From assembly GCF_015493435.1 (NCBI RefSeq), contig NZ_WGDD01000026.1, positions 1 to 64,000 of the forward strand: 64,000 nt of DNA, written 5' to 3'. This stretch comes from Sulfurovum sp. (GTDB lineage: Bacteria; Campylobacterota; Campylobacteria; Campylobacterales; Sulfurovaceae). A program made the position numbers and the translations under genes. The notes beneath the pieces were generated by a model. It saw only the letters and a list, made by a program, of their open reading frames with translations. It searched no databases and was not told where the DNA came from. The number at the start of each line of letters is the position of its first letter. Within the stretch, counting starts at the first letter, position 1. This document shows, one piece after another, positions 41,077 to 52,958 of this stretch.

Positions 41077-42996
41077 ATGAAGAAGAACAGATTTGTGATA
41101 TATGGAATTTCCGCTGTTGTATCGGTTATAGTAATGAATGGATGCAATTTATCTCATACAAATATTAATCCTGACAATAATAATTCAAAACCACCTCTAA
41201 CAGAACCTGCTGCTTTTACCGGTTCTGCAGTGAGTTTTGTTTTGGAAAACCTGGCAGCCGGTATGCTGAAAACAGTAGGTGGAAATGTAATGGGAAACCT
41301 TCTTGTCCTGCTTGGCTGGGGAGATTCCGGGAATATCCAGCAGCAGAAAACACTGGATAGTATTGAAAAAAAGATTGGAGGTATACAGTCTGAAATACAT
41401 TCTTTGGAAAAAGGTATAACTGCTTTGATGAAACAGATTAATTTTACAGATTATAATATAAAAGAATCTGTGAACTGGCCAAGACAGCCTATAACAGATA
41501 TTTTCAGTGTATCGAGAGATTTAATGCAAAAGGCAGAAAATAAAAAGCCGGGTGATGGTAATCGTACAGAAATCAAAAATTTTGCAAACACAATTCTTGA
41601 TCCAACGAATGGGATCAGACCGGATGTTGATGGAATCTTTCTTGCAATCAAAGGTAATAATGTAGGTATTTTGTCAAATCATGTAAAACTCATGCTTACG
41701 AAACTTTCCTATAATGATCCAAACCTAAAAGTTGCATATAAAAGTCTTGAACACTTTACCTCTACCTTGTTGAATGCTCAGCTTGCAGGGGTAAACCTGG
41801 TGATAGAAGCCTATAAAGCACAGGACAATAACAGCAGTGCAAAAATATATTTTAATGATTTTGTAAAAAGCAATGACAATGGAGATGGAGTCGAGGCAGA
41901 ATTGTATGATGAAGTTGCAAACCTTGATAACAGTTACAGTTTTATATACAATGCTGTTAATCTTGTCCTGGAAAATGCTCCGCTTTATGGTCAGTTTCTT
42001 TCTGACTCAGCAGTATCAATCCTCAAACAGGCCGAGTTCTATCGTCTAATTTCAGCGAATACAGATCATAGCAAATTCGGATTGCATCTGTTCCATATCA
42101 GTACGATGGATATGAAAAAAGCACCTGATATACTTTATGTAGCAATGAACAAAACTGGGGATTATGCCTGTAAATCATCTACCCATACTGTAACAGGCCG
42201 GACGTATGACTACTGGAAAGATGGAAATGTCAAACCGTCAAGTGAATATAATGTGGTAGAGTATGATTGTGGAACCGTGCCGAATGGAAATTATGATATT
42301 TTTGTTTCGGAAAAGTTAGATGCACCAAGTATAGGAACAGTTAAAGTTGAACAATATGATACTAACTATGATCTCAATAAAAGCGGAGATATCAGTTATG
42401 GTTTTGCTCTGCTTACAGATCGTATTGATAACCGCTATAAGCAGTCTTCGGATAAGTGGACAACATATAAGCCGAAAAAGGATAATTACAACTCCTATAC
42501 TAAAGGGGGTGCCAATAACTGGCCAATTGTGGTAAAAGCAATTCATAGTCAAGATGAAAAATCTGTAGATACGGAGAGTAAAGCCCGTATGGAACTGCAA
42601 GGGCACTTCAAATTTACAGGAAAGCAGAACCCTGATGCCCCCATAAAGATGAGTGTCAAGTATCATGCAGGTTTTTACATGGAAGCTTATGCCCCTTTCA
42701 TTAGTGGAGAAGGGGGAGGAGATGCCTGGAGCGGAGTCAAGATCGGTATATGGGATGAGAGCAGCAGTAAATTTGTAGTTCACGAGAAGTCTAAAACTTT
42801 ACATGCCGATACGGATCATCCGCATGAAACCTTAAATCCGTATGATAGCTCTGGAGCATTGACATTTACACCTGAAACAGGGCATGATTATTATATTTAT
42901 TTTAATATGTATTCAGAGCAATGCTGTAATGATGATTATTTTGCTATGACCAATCTCAATACAGTGTTTCATGTGTATACAGAGTTTTCACAATAG
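41077..42996 (+). CDS. Large orphan lipoprotein, AT-rich
   Basis: 639 residues. Lipoprotein signal ending in VIVMNGC (Cys ~23), then a short Asn/Pro-rich linker. A hydrophobic stretch (AGMLKTVGGNVMGNLLVLLGWG, ~62-84) is followed by a coiled coil (LDSIEKKIGGIQSEIHSLEKGITALMKQI, ~93-122) and a helical region to ~330. The C-terminal ~290 residues are beta-rich with many Asp, Asn and Tyr. The hydrophobic-plus-helical front with a beta-rich back is reminiscent of alpha-helical pore-forming toxins, but I recognise no family. It is AT-richer than its neighbours, with a near-perfect ribosome site. Stand-alone gene. Confidence 0.75.
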   Translation: MKKNRFVIYGISAVVSVIVMNGCNLSHTNINPDNNNSKPPLTEPAAFTGSAVSFVLENLAAGMLKTVGGNVMGNLLVLLGWGDSGNIQQQKTLDSIEKKIGGIQSEIHSLEKGITALMKQINFTDYNIKESVNWPRQPITDIFSVSRDLMQKAENKKPGDGNRTEIKNFANTILDPTNGIRPDVDGIFLAIKGNNVGILSNHVKLMLTKLSYNDPNLKVAYKSLEHFTSTLLNAQLAGVNLVIEAYKAQDNNSSAKIYFNDFVKSNDNGDGVEAELYDEVANLDNSYSFIYNAVNLVLENAPLYGQFLSDSAVSILKQAEFYRLISANTDHSKFGLHLFHISTMDMKKAPDILYVAMNKTGDYACKSSTHTVTGRTYDYWKDGNVKPSSEYNVVEYDCGTVPNGNYDIFVSEKLDAPSIGTVKVEQYDTNYDLNKSGDISYGFALLTDRIDNRYKQSSDKWTTYKPKKDNYNSYTKGGANNWPIVVKAIHSQDEKSVDTESKARMELQGHFKFTGKQNPDAPIKMSVKYHAGFYMEAYAPFISGEGGGDAWSGVKIGIWDESSSKFVVHEKSKTLHADTDHPHETLNPYDSSGALTFTPETGHDYYIYFNMYSEQCCNDDYFAMTNLNTVFHVYTEFSQ

Positions 42997-43045
42997 TCAG
43001 TTAACGGTCTGTAGAGAAAAAGTGTGAATGCCGGCAGCGAGACCG

Positions 43046-44205
<1,160 letters not shown>

Positions 44206-44221
44206 CCCAAATAGGTCATAA

Positions 44222-45655
44222 ATGAAGAATATACTCATACTCGCTGACGGTAGTATCGCCAAACATTTTCTCGAATGGCTCGACAAGAAAAGGGTAGCGG
44301 ACAACCGCTATTTTGTGGCCTACTATCATGAAGATGTAATTCCTGAGAAACTGGGAAAAAATATTACATTGATGGAAGCGGATCCTACCAGTTACTCCAA
44401 ACTTGACAAAATCATGGAAGAACATAAATATTCACTTGTTTTCGTAGTGATGCAGGATATTGAAGATGCGAAATATACATTGGCCAACCTCCGTCTCATT
44501 GATGACAAGGCCAGGATCGTACTCGTAAACCAGTGGGATGGCGAGCCCATAGGAGAAGAGGTCGAAAATGTGACGGTACTGCATTCATTTGATCTGATGG
44601 CCGCGCACCTGTATGACCACTTGCCCAATGTTCCCGTGGTGGCGCAGAATGTCGGTCTTGGACAGGGGGAGATCATGGAAGTGCATGTCCCTTTCGGCAG
44701 TACCTATGCGTTCCGGCATGTAGGTTCTATTTTGCAGCGAAAATGGAAGATCGCTGCGATTTACAGAGCTGACAAGCTGATCCTTCCTAACAATGCCACG
44801 ATGATACGCCCCAACGATACCCTTCTGATCCTGGGGAAGCCTATTGTGCTGAACGGTGTCTACAAAACGATCAACAAGCGTATAGGTCTTTTTCCTGAGC
44901 CATTTGGCCGTGACCTGCTTCTGATCCTTGATCTTCGTTTCGACCATGACAATGCACTGCTTTATCTCAAAGAGAGTATCTATCTTCTGGAAAAACTTGA
45001 AGAGAAAAAACTCTATGTCCGTATTCTCTATCCGAATGATTTTAAAATGATGGAAGAGCTGAAAAGCTATGAGTCTGAGAAAATCATTATTTCTGCCTGC
45101 TATGAGGACCAGGATCTCAGAACACTGATCGAGTATGAAATTCAGCAGTATGATATCGGTCTGATACTCAACAGTATTGAACGTTTTCAGTCTGAAAATC
45201 TGCAGGAAACACTTTATGCCCTTAAAAAAGTGGTCTATCTTTTCGGTGATGACTTGCTTTACAATGTCAAAGAAGGAGTGGTTCTGATGCAAAAAGAGAA
45301 TGAGAAAATGGAATCAATCTCTTCTACGGCATTCGATATTTCCGAATCTCTCGAACTGAAACTCTCACTGTGTGATTTCGATCCGGAAGGTGATTTTGAA
45401 AGTAAAAAGATGATCATAGAACACTATGAAACACTGACGCATATTTTCGGAATGGATATACAGATCGAACAGAAAGTAGCGAATCCTGTCAGGGAACTGG
45501 GGAAAATGACAGATATTCTGCAAATCGTACCGTTTGAAAAAGAGTTTAACCGTTTTAAGGTTCTAAAACTGCTTTCCACCCGGGTTCAGGATTTCCTTCT
45601 TACCACACAGAAACATCCCAAACTTCTGGTTCCCTATGCACTGAGCGAAGGATAA
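44222..45655 (+). CDS. TrkA-domain (K+ transport regulatory/RCK-like) protein
   Basis: 477 residues, no membrane segment. An N-terminal RCK/TrkA_N-type nucleotide-binding part (NILILADGSIAKHFLEWL, FVVMQDIEDAKYTLANLR) is followed by a TrkA_C-like domain (IMEVHVPFGSTYAF, TMIRPNDTLLILGKP, ~155-220), then ~250 residues with UspA-like character (DLLLILDLRFDHDNALLYL). It fits the group annotated as potassium-channel-related or TrkA-like (COG3400). Probably a cytoplasmic gating subunit for a K+ channel or transporter; no channel gene is adjacent. Confidence 0.8.
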   Translation: MKNILILADGSIAKHFLEWLDKKRVADNRYFVAYYHEDVIPEKLGKNITLMEADPTSYSKLDKIMEEHKYSLVFVVMQDIEDAKYTLANLRLIDDKARIVLVNQWDGEPIGEEVENVTVLHSFDLMAAHLYDHLPNVPVVAQNVGLGQGEIMEVHVPFGSTYAFRHVGSILQRKWKIAAIYRADKLILPNNATMIRPNDTLLILGKPIVLNGVYKTINKRIGLFPEPFGRDLLLILDLRFDHDNALLYLKESIYLLEKLEEKKLYVRILYPNDFKMMEELKSYESEKIIISACYEDQDLRTLIEYEIQQYDIGLILNSIERFQSENLQETLYALKKVVYLFGDDLLYNVKEGVVLMQKENEKMESISSTAFDISESLELKLSLCDFDPEGDFESKKMIIEHYETLTHIFGMDIQIEQKVANPVRELGKMTDILQIVPFEKEFNRFKVLKLLSTRVQDFLLTTQKHPKLLVPYALSEG

Positions 45656-45663
45656 CAGGCTCT

Positions 45664-47181
45664 TTATCTGTGATCCCAATGCTTGTTGAAAGCAACAATG
45701 AGCTTTCCGTCATATTCTCCGATCATATGATAAAAAGAAAGATCACTGTTTGGCATATTTTTTGCAGCAAGTACCATTTGGGATACTCTTTTACAGATAT
45801 AGGTTGCATTTTCCCGGGGATGCCAAAGTACATTCCGGCCTTTCTCCCCGTTGCAGTTCATCACAGTTTTGAATCCTGCTTCTCTGGCAACAGGCACCCA
45901 TCGACCGAATGCATCCAGGTTTTCAAGCGTGTTTCCCGCAGAGATATGATGTATTTTGGCAATAAGCTGATTGCGTTTTTTGATATCGGTGTCAGAGGCA
46001 TACAATATTATGCCTTTATACTGCGCAGGGGAATTTGGAGATTCTGAAAGCAGCCTGTCATAATAGGTATTTGTGATCGTTCTGTACCACTGCAGATTGT
46101 GATGATTGTCCAAATACAGGGTGAATGTCAAAAGAACAATAACAGGAACCAGAACATATATTTGCCATTTTTTGACAAACGGAATAAAAAATGACATACC
46201 GAATATTCCTATCCAGGTTGAAATAGCAGTTCTGGGTGCTATATCGATTCCTACAGGTACGATGACAGCATAATGGACAATAAGTATTAAGAAAAATAGG
46301 GTCAAAGGAAGAAAAAGGATGTCCTTTCTTCTGCCTGTAATGGATACTGCGAATGAAAAAAGAAATAGAATGATAAACCAGTGATGGGAGAAAACCAATT
46401 TAATATGTTCTTTTAAAAAGTGCACAGAACGTTGTATATTTTCCCCTAAATCATGGAAAGAATGAATATAGTGGGGTGCCCGCCAGCCTGCAATAGTAAT
46501 AAAGTGGCCAAAATCCATATAGACAATCACTTGTGCCACAACATAGCCCGACACAAACCCGGCTGCCCATGCCGGTATTAGTTTGTATACAAAAAATACA
46601 ACATTCTGTTGGCTGCTGTGATCGAGAAAATAGCGTAAAAATAACAGGGGTAATAAATAATAATAATTGCTTATCGTTCCAAAAAATAAAATTCCGAATA
46701 AAACGAAGTATAAAAATAGATTGAGTTTTTTTTGTAAAAAAACAGCTAAGAGCAATACTGCCAATGCCGGTGCTGACGTTGCCGGCCACAGTATTGCATT
46801 ATATAACGGCGGAAACTGTATGAAGAACAGGGACACCATAAGGGAATAATAGTGGTCTTTTGACCATTGACAGAGTGCGGTAAATATAAAATAGCCAAAA
46901 GAACATACGATAAATATCGATAGCATTTCGCCGGACAGACGGGTTAATATATTAAAAAATATATAATTGATCCATCTTCCTTCCGTGGCAACTTTGAATC
47001 TATAGTAAGTATCGGCATCAGTCATATAGTAGAGAGAATCATGCCGATAAATATGTATTTGCAGCATATCGTACACCATGGAAAAAAATAAAAAAATACT
47101 CAAGAGCAGGAATACGGCAAAAAGATGGTTTATCTTGTCATTACCACCCTTCAAACCTAAAAATGTGATTATTTTATCCAT
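45664..47181 (-). CDS. Polytopic membrane protein, GtrII-like glucosyltransferase candidate
   Basis: 505 residues with about eleven membrane segments and a ~100-residue hydrophilic C-terminus. The first loop (MTDADTYYRFKVATEGRWINYIFF) resembles the acidic D-D...R...GRW motif of GtrII glucosyltransferases that modify O antigen with undecaprenyl-linked sugar. The later sequence is unfamiliar. SD AGGATAG. It is AT-rich compared with neighbours and sits in opposite orientation between the TrkA-like gene and aroB, so it looks like an insertion into a conserved block. Function is a suggestion only. Confidence 0.65.
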   Translation of the reverse strand: MDKIITFLGLKGGNDKINHLFAVFLLLSIFLFFSMVYDMLQIHIYRHDSLYYMTDADTYYRFKVATEGRWINYIFFNILTRLSGEMLSIFIVCSFGYFIFTALCQWSKDHYYSLMVSLFFIQFPPLYNAILWPATSAPALAVLLLAVFLQKKLNLFLYFVLFGILFFGTISNYYYLLPLLFLRYFLDHSSQQNVVFFVYKLIPAWAAGFVSGYVVAQVIVYMDFGHFITIAGWRAPHYIHSFHDLGENIQRSVHFLKEHIKLVFSHHWFIILFLFSFAVSITGRRKDILFLPLTLFFLILIVHYAVIVPVGIDIAPRTAISTWIGIFGMSFFIPFVKKWQIYVLVPVIVLLTFTLYLDNHHNLQWYRTITNTYYDRLLSESPNSPAQYKGIILYASDTDIKKRNQLIAKIHHISAGNTLENLDAFGRWVPVAREAGFKTVMNCNGEKGRNVLWHPRENATYICKRVSQMVLAAKNMPNSDLSFYHMIGEYDGKLIVAFNKHWDHR

Positions 47182-47316
47182 AAGGACTATCCTGTATTTA
47201 GTTGGTGCAGCACTATCTTATCTCAAAATTGTTTGCAGAGAGATAATCATCGGCAGAACTTGCTTTAAGGGCATATAAGATAAAATAAAGCAAATTATTA
47301 TACCAAGGTTTTCCCG

Positions 47317-48369
47317 ATGATCGTCCCTATTGAACTTGTTCCTTCCCAGCCTGTCAAATATGATATCACCATAGACAAACTTCCCTGTCTGACATTCCAG
47401 ACCAAAGTAGTGGTTGTTACCAATCCGACTGTGGCGGGGTTTCATCTTGAAACACTTTTAAAACATATAGAAGCGAGTGAACTTCATATTGTGACCATTC
47501 CGGACGGGGAACAGTATAAAACACTTGAAACAGTAGAGAATATCCTCAATGAATGTTTTGAACACAAACTGGACAGAAAATCCATGCTGATCGCATTTGG
47601 CGGCGGTGTCATTGGTGATATGACGGGTTTTACCGCCAGTCTCTATCAGCGGGGGATCGACTTCATACAGATCCCTACCACTCTTTTAAGCCAGGTCGAT
47701 GCCAGTGTCGGAGGGAAAACCGGTGTGAACAACAAATACGGCAAGAACCTCATTGGTGCATTTTATCAGCCCAAAGCGGTCTATATAGATCCTGCGTTTC
47801 TGAAAACCCTGCCTGCAAGAGAATTTGCCGCGGGTGTGGCGGAGATCGTTAAAATGGCTGTCATGTTCGACCAGGACTATTTTGAATTTCTTATGGGGGC
47901 AGACCTTTCCGAGGAAGAAGTACTCAAGGAAGCCATACGCAGAAGTGTTGAGCTCAAAGCCTGGGTCGTGAACCAGGATGAGAAAGAAGCAGGTATCCGT
48001 GCGGTACTGAATTACGGACATACTTTCGGTCATGTCGTGGAAAATGAGACCGGCTATACCACCTATCTGCACGGTGAAGCGGTTGCCATAGGGATGGTCA
48101 TGGCCAATGCACTGGCAGTTGAACTCGGCTTGATGAGTGAAGCCGAAGCGGCACGTATTAGAACACTTTTGGAGCGCTTTTCTCTTCCTACCGACTATGT
48201 GATCAGGGATGTAAATGATTTTTATGAACATTTCTTTCTCGATAAAAAGAGTGCGAACAACAGCATTAAATTCATTCTGCCGCAGGGTATAGGAGGACAC
48301 AGGATCGTTCAGGATATTGACGAGACCGTAGTCAAGAATGTTTTGAAAAAATTCGGAGCACAGGTATGA
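47317..48369 (+). CDS. aroB: 3-dehydroquinate synthase
   Basis: 350 residues. Second step of the shikimate pathway, converting DAHP to 3-dehydroquinate with NAD+ and a divalent metal. NAD-binding [27 protein letters not shown], metal ligands in AEIVKM (Glu), [11 protein letters not shown] (His) and [13 protein letters not shown] (His). AAGG precedes the ATG. First gene of the five-gene operon aroB-mscS-mtaB-ftsH-like-bioV, with a 4-base overlap to the next. Confidence 0.96.
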   Translation: MIVPIELVPSQPVKYDITIDKLPCLTFQTKVVVVTNPTVAGFHLETLLKHIEASELHIVTIPDGEQYKTLETVENILNECFEHKLDRKSMLIAFGGGVIGDMTGFTASLYQRGIDFIQIPTTLLSQVDASVGGKTGVNNKYGKNLIGAFYQPKAVYIDPAFLKTLPAREFAAGVAEIVKMAVMFDQDYFEFLMGADLSEEEVLKEAIRRSVELKAWVVNQDEKEAGIRAVLNYGHTFGHVVENETGYTTYLHGEAVAIGMVMANALAVELGLMSEAEAARIRTLLERFSLPTDYVIRDVNDFYEHFFLDKKSANNSIKFILPQGIGGHRIVQDIDETVVKNVLKKFGAQV

Positions 48370-50057
48370 TGCACAGATTTCTTTCTGTCTCTTTATTCTG
48401 CAGCCTACTGCTTTGGGCTGCACCGGCGACAGAGGAGAATGCGACTCCGGCCATGCTTCATCCGCTTCACGAAGTGAACCAAACCGCGGCACAGCCGGCA
48501 GCCGGACAGAAGAAACTGAAGACAAACCGCATCAATATGCTTTTAATGGAAAAAAAAGTATTGGAGAAAAAACTGCTCGACAATAACATCTGGTCGAAGA
48601 TATACAGCAATTACCATGTCTATCAGGAATTGAAAAAAAATGAAGAAAAGCTCAATGACAAGATCAACGTGCTGAACCGTACGCATATACGTACAGCCAA
48701 AGAAGAGCGTGAACTGGAACAGAAGATCAATGAGCGTGAGATACTTCAGGGCAAGCTGCAGCTTCTGCGGGAATATGAAAAAAATCCTTTTAAAAAATTC
48801 CTCACACCGCCGGAAATAGGAGAAACACCGACCGTAGGCAATCCATTTGCGGTGATCTCCGCACTCTCCTATATCAAAAAACTGCAGAGTGACCAGGAAG
48901 AGTATGCGAACCGGTACCGTTCTCTTCAGACGATCATGGAGAAATTCATGAAAAGAAAACGAATACTTGAGGAACTGACAAGCCTCGACAAAAAAAACGA
49001 ACACTTCAAGCAGGAACTCAAAGACAGTACAGAAAAGATCAATACGTTCATACCGATACTTGAAATTTTTAAAACCACGCAGGAAGTGTATGACAAAAAA
49101 ATAGATGAAATCAAGCTCAATCTTCGTGCAGATATCAAAAAAGAGATGGAAAAGGCTACTGTCACGGGAGGGATCATCCTTTTCTTTGTATTGTTGATCT
49201 TTATTATCAAATATCTCGTCCGTCGCTATATGTCGGACAATGAACGCTTTTACACCATTAACAAAGCTCTGAATATTACATTTGCGACACTGCTGATCTT
49301 TATTCTGCTTTTTGCCTATATTGAGAATGTCAGTTATCTTGTAACGATCCTCGGATTTGCCTCCGCGGGTATCGCGATTGCCATGAAAGACTGGTTCATG
49401 TCCATTATGGGATGGTTCGTTATTATTATAGGCGGATCCATTCATGTGGGTGACAGGGTAAAGTTCGTTCGGGGCAATGTCGAGTATGTAGGGGATGTTG
49501 TAGATATTTCACTGCTCAGAATGACCATTCAGGAAGATGTGACTTTGACTTCCTATATGCATAACCGAAGGGCCGGAAGGATCATTTTTGTTCCCAACAA
49601 CTTTGTGTTTACCGATATGATCGCCAATTACAGCCATGCCGGATTAAAGACGGTATGGGATGGTATTGATTTTATGATCACGTTCGATTCCAATGTTTCA
49701 AAAGCAACTTCCATCACCAAGGAGATCGTAAAAAAATATTCCAAAGGATATACGGACATCACCCGTAAACAGCTGAATAAACTCAGAAGCCAGTACAGTA
49801 TGAAAAATACCAATGTCGAACCGCGTGTCTACAGTTTCATAGAGCCCTACGGCATCAAGGTGAGCGCCTGGTACCATACCAATGCCTATGCGACGCTGAC
49901 GCTGAGAAGTACTATTTCATCAGAGATCATCGAACGGCTTCAGGCAGAAAAAGATATTTTCCTGGCTTTTCCTACACAGTCTGTCTATCTGGATAAAGAT
50001 GTGCGAAAACCTTTGCCTCCCGAAGAGATCCAGGATGATGAGGAGACTTTGGCATGA
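48366..50057 (+). CDS. MscS-family mechanosensitive channel
   Basis: 563 residues. Signal peptide ([21 protein letters not shown]), a long charged coiled-coil periplasmic region (~45-255), then membrane helices (~262-280, ~305-322, ~325-355). The pore helix and beta domain are typical of Msc[26 protein letters not shown] and [12 protein letters not shown]. The large extended N-terminal domain makes it a MscK/YbdG-type long member. It releases solutes on hypo-osmotic stress. ATGA overlaps at both ends couple it to aroB and mtaB. Confidence 0.92.
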   Translation: MMHRFLSVSLFCSLLLWAAPATEENATPAMLHPLHEVNQTAAQPAAGQKKLKTNRINMLLMEKKVLEKKLLDNNIWSKIYSNYHVYQELKKNEEKLNDKINVLNRTHIRTAKEERELEQKINEREILQGKLQLLREYEKNPFKKFLTPPEIGETPTVGNPFAVISALSYIKKLQSDQEEYANRYRSLQTIMEKFMKRKRILEELTSLDKKNEHFKQELKDSTEKINTFIPILEIFKTTQEVYDKKIDEIKLNLRADIKKEMEKATVTGGIILFFVLLIFIIKYLVRRYMSDNERFYTINKALNITFATLLIFILLFAYIENVSYLVTILGFASAGIAIAMKDWFMSIMGWFVIIIGGSIHVGDRVKFVRGNVEYVGDVVDISLLRMTIQEDVTLTSYMHNRRAGRIIFVPNNFVFTDMIANYSHAGLKTVWDGIDFMITFDSNVSKATSITKEIVKKYSKGYTDITRKQLNKLRSQYSMKNTNVEPRVYSFIEPYGIKVSAWYHTNAYATLTLRSTISSEIIERLQAEKDIFLAFPTQSVYLDKDVRKPLPPEEIQDDEETLA

Positions 50058-51307
50058 GCAGCAAAAAAGTTTTTTTTAAAACCTTCGGATGTCGGACGAA
50101 CCAGTTCGATACACAGGTAATGATGTCAAAACTGAAAGAGTTCGAACTTTCACAGGATGACACCCAGAGTGATATTATCGTCGTCAATTCCTGTACGGTG
50201 ACCAACGGGGCGGACTCTTCGGTGCGAAACTATATTTCATCAGTCAAACGAAAAAACCCGAATGCCCGGGTCATACTTGCCGGATGCGGTTCGCATTCCA
50301 AAGGCGAAGCACTTTTTGGGGACAACAAAGTCTTTGGCGTGATGGGACATTCCGAAAAAGAAAATATCAATGAGATCCTTAAAAAGGAAACGCGTTTTTA
50401 CGAGATCGGCGACCTTGAACATATTGATTCAACGATCGTAGAGGAGTTTGTAGGAAAAAGCAGGGCTTTTATCAAAATACAGGAAGGCTGCGACTTTCAA
50501 TGCTCCTACTGCATTATCCCTGCAGTGCGGGGCAATGCACGTTCGCACAAAGAAGAAACGATCCTCGAACAGATCGACAGACTGGCAGCCAACGGATTTG
50601 GAGAATTCATACTGACGGGTACCAATGTAGGAAGCTACGGACGGGACCATGGTACCTCTATGGCAAAACTGCTGAAAAAAATGAGTATGGTCCGCGGGGT
50701 ACGGCGTATACGCATAGGCAGTCTTGAACCCATTCAGATCGATGATGAGTTTATGGAACTGCTTGACGAGCCGTGGATGGCGAAACATTTGCATATCGCA
50801 CTGCAGCATACTTCAGACAAAATGCTTGAAGTAATGAACCGCCGTAACCGGTTTGCAACTGACCTGGAACTTTTTCACAAAATAGCCCAGAGAGGATATG
50901 CATTGGGAACAGACTATATCGTCGGACATCCCGGTGAGGATGAAGAGGCATGGAAAGAGGCTGTTTCCAGGGTGAAAGAGTTGCCTTTGACCCATGTGCA
51001 TGCCTTTTCCTATTCCAAGCGTGACAATACTGTTTCGGCAGCAATGAAGCCGGAGATACGCGGCAATATTGCCAAAGAGCGCCACCGTGAACTGACAGAA
51101 ATCATCAAAGCAAAGAATTTCCTCTTCAGGCGGGAACACAGCAATGGTCTGGAAGTGTTGCTTGAACACGGCAAAAATGGTGTTTACAGCGGGTTTGACC
51201 AGTATTTCAACCGTGTAGAAGTCAAAAGTGATGAAGATCTCAGTGCAAACTGGGTACTGCTCAATCAGGTGGAGGTGGGACATGAAAGCAACAAGGCACA
51301 GCTTTAA
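50054..51307 (+). CDS. mtaB: tRNA t6A-37 methylthiotransferase MtaB-type
   Basis: 417 residues. The UPF0004 domain has three cluster cysteines (KTFGCRTNQ, VVNSCTVT, LAGCGSH). The radical-SAM motif CDFQCSYC (CxxxCxxC) follows with IPAVRG, as in MtaB rather than MiaB. It adds a methylthio group to t6A37 of ANN-decoding tRNAs. The C-terminus has a short TRAM-like region. It overlaps the mscS gene by 4 bases and the FtsH-like gene by 26 bases. Confidence 0.92.
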   Translation: MSSKKVFFKTFGCRTNQFDTQVMMSKLKEFELSQDDTQSDIIVVNSCTVTNGADSSVRNYISSVKRKNPNARVILAGCGSHSKGEALFGDNKVFGVMGHSEKENINEILKKETRFYEIGDLEHIDSTIVEEFVGKSRAFIKIQEGCDFQCSYCIIPAVRGNARSHKEETILEQIDRLAANGFGEFILTGTNVGSYGRDHGTSMAKLLKKMSMVRGVRRIRIGSLEPIQIDDEFMELLDEPWMAKHLHIALQHTSDKMLEVMNRRNRFATDLELFHKIAQRGYALGTDYIVGHPGEDEEAWKEAVSRVKELPLTHVHAFSYSKRDNTVSAAMKPEIRGNIAKERHRELTEIIKAKNFLFRREHSNGLEVLLEHGKNGVYSGFDQYFNRVEVKSDEDLSANWVLLNQVEVGHESNKAQL

Positions 51308-52955
51308 AACCAAACTGTTCGGAAAAAAGAATATCCGGATCATTCTTTCCCTGCTTGCGCTGATCGTATTTCTGCTCGCCTATGCCGCTTTGCGTGATTC
51401 GGACACACTCATTACCCACAAGCAGGCAAACCTCCTCTACAGCAAAGACAAGATAAAAAAAGTGATCGTGGATGGTGACTATGTGCACCTCGTCACCCAA
51501 ACACATCGCTACAAGATTTATAAAGATGCCATCAATACGGCGGCCTTCTTCAGCAAATACCCTGTAGAGGTCAAAGAAGACAAAGGCTACCTCTTCGATA
51601 TTCTTCTGCTTGTGATCCTTCTTGCTTCTATTATTTATCTGTTCAACATGATGAGAATGAACCGTCTTCAGCAGATTCGGCAGATACGCGGTGAAAGAGA
51701 AGAGCATGCAGAGATGTATGAGCCGATTCAGGCACTCAAGTCTCATGTGACATTCAAAGATGTTGCCGGTATCAAAGATGTCAAAGAGGAACTTGAAGAA
51801 ATCATTGATTTTCTCCGTGAGCCGCAAAAATACCGTGAGATGGATATCCGTCTGCCCAAAGGTGTGCTGCTTGTAGGCCCTCCGGGTGTAGGGAAAACGC
51901 TCATCTCCAAGGCGGTTGCAGGGGAAGCCGGTGTGCCGTTCTTCTACCAGAGCGGTGCATCTTTTGTCCATATTTATGTAGGAATGGGAGCCAAACGTGT
52001 CAGTGAACTTTTCAAAAAAGCCAAGCAGATGGCGCCCAGCATCATTTTTATCGATGAAATCGATGCTGTAGGTAAAAGCCGCGGAGAATTCCGGAACGAT
52101 GAACGTGAAGCGACACTCAATCAGCTTCTCACCGAGATGGACGGGTTTGAAGAGAGTTCCGGCGTGATCGTTATCGGGGCAACGAACAAGATAGATGTTC
52201 TCGATGAAGCTCTGCTCAGGGCAGGGCGCTTTGACAGACGTATCCATATTTCCCTGCCCGATCTTGAAGAACGGGTTAAAACACTTGAACTCTATCTGGC
52301 GCACAAGCCAAACAGTGTCGATATAGAGAGCGTGGCGCGTATGACAGTCGGTTTCAGTTCGGCTGCACTGGATACACTTACGAACGAAGCTGCGATCTAT
52401 GCGATGCGGGAGGGGCGAAAGATTGTCGAGAACAGTGACTTTGAAGCGGTAAAGGAAAAAGTACTGCTCGGCAAACGGAAAATACTCAGTTTTACCGAAG
52501 AAGAGCGGAAAATACAGGCCATATACCAAGGGGCCAAAGCGGTGGTAGCGACCTGGCTGGATGTGGAGTTTGAAAAAATAGGCATCGTCAATACCCAGCT
52601 TGTCCGTCAGGAACATGAGATCCTTTCACGCTCCAGGCTTATGAATCGTATCAAAGTCTATCTTGCGGGAAGTATTGCGACCAAAGAGCACTACAATGAG
52701 CAGTTCACCAATGCGAGTGCCGATATAAGACAGGCCAAAGAACTTCTTAACAAAGTGATCTATACCTATGCCATGAGTGACAATTTTGTTGTTACCCCGC
52801 TGCAGGAAGAAACGCTGCTCAGAGAAACGGTTTCGGAAGTGACTGCCCTTGTCAAGACACTTGACAAGGCAATTGCCGAAGTGTCAGACTATTTGCTTCA
52901 GCATGAGAACATCAGCCATGAAGAATGCCAAGAAATTATGCGGGTACTTTTTTAA
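51282..52955 (+). CDS. FtsH-like AAA membrane protein with degenerate zinc site (predicted pseudoprotease)
   Basis: 557 residues from the ATG at 51282, preceded by GGAGGTGGG (an earlier in-frame ATG at 51228 lies in mtaB). Two membrane helices (~19-38 and ~103-120) flank a short periplasmic domain. The AAA domain is intact: Walker A GPPGVGKT (~199-206), pore loop [10 protein letters not shown], Walker [13 protein letters not shown] with [10 protein letters not shown]. The M41 protease part has the fold, but the zinc motif HEAGH is replaced by YQGAK (~415-419); the downstream Asp position (ASADIRQA) is kept. It should be an ATP-driven unfoldase or chaperone without peptidase activity. In the aroB operon. 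Confidence 0.9.
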   Translation: MKATRHSFKTKLFGKKNIRIILSLLALIVFLLAYAALRDSDTLITHKQANLLYSKDKIKKVIVDGDYVHLVTQTHRYKIYKDAINTAAFFSKYPVEVKEDKGYLFDILLLVILLASIIYLFNMMRMNRLQQIRQIRGEREEHAEMYEPIQALKSHVTFKDVAGIKDVKEELEEIIDFLREPQKYREMDIRLPKGVLLVGPPGVGKTLISKAVAGEAGVPFFYQSGASFVHIYVGMGAKRVSELFKKAKQMAPSIIFIDEIDAVGKSRGEFRNDEREATLNQLLTEMDGFEESSGVIVIGATNKIDVLDEALLRAGRFDRRIHISLPDLEERVKTLELYLAHKPNSVDIESVARMTVGFSSAALDTLTNEAAIYAMREGRKIVENSDFEAVKEKVLLGKRKILSFTEEERKIQAIYQGAKAVVATWLDVEFEKIGIVNTQLVRQEHEILSRSRLMNRIKVYLAGSIATKEHYNEQFTNASADIRQAKELLNKVIYTYAMSDNFVVTPLQEETLLRETVSEVTALVKTLDKAIAEVSDYLLQHENISHEECQEIMRVLF

Positions 52956-52958
52956 ACA

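Noticed and set aside
51261-52616. Minus-strand open frame of about 450 codons opposite the FtsH-like gene
   Set aside because: It is the reverse of a clearly conserved AAA gene; no family features and implausible composition.
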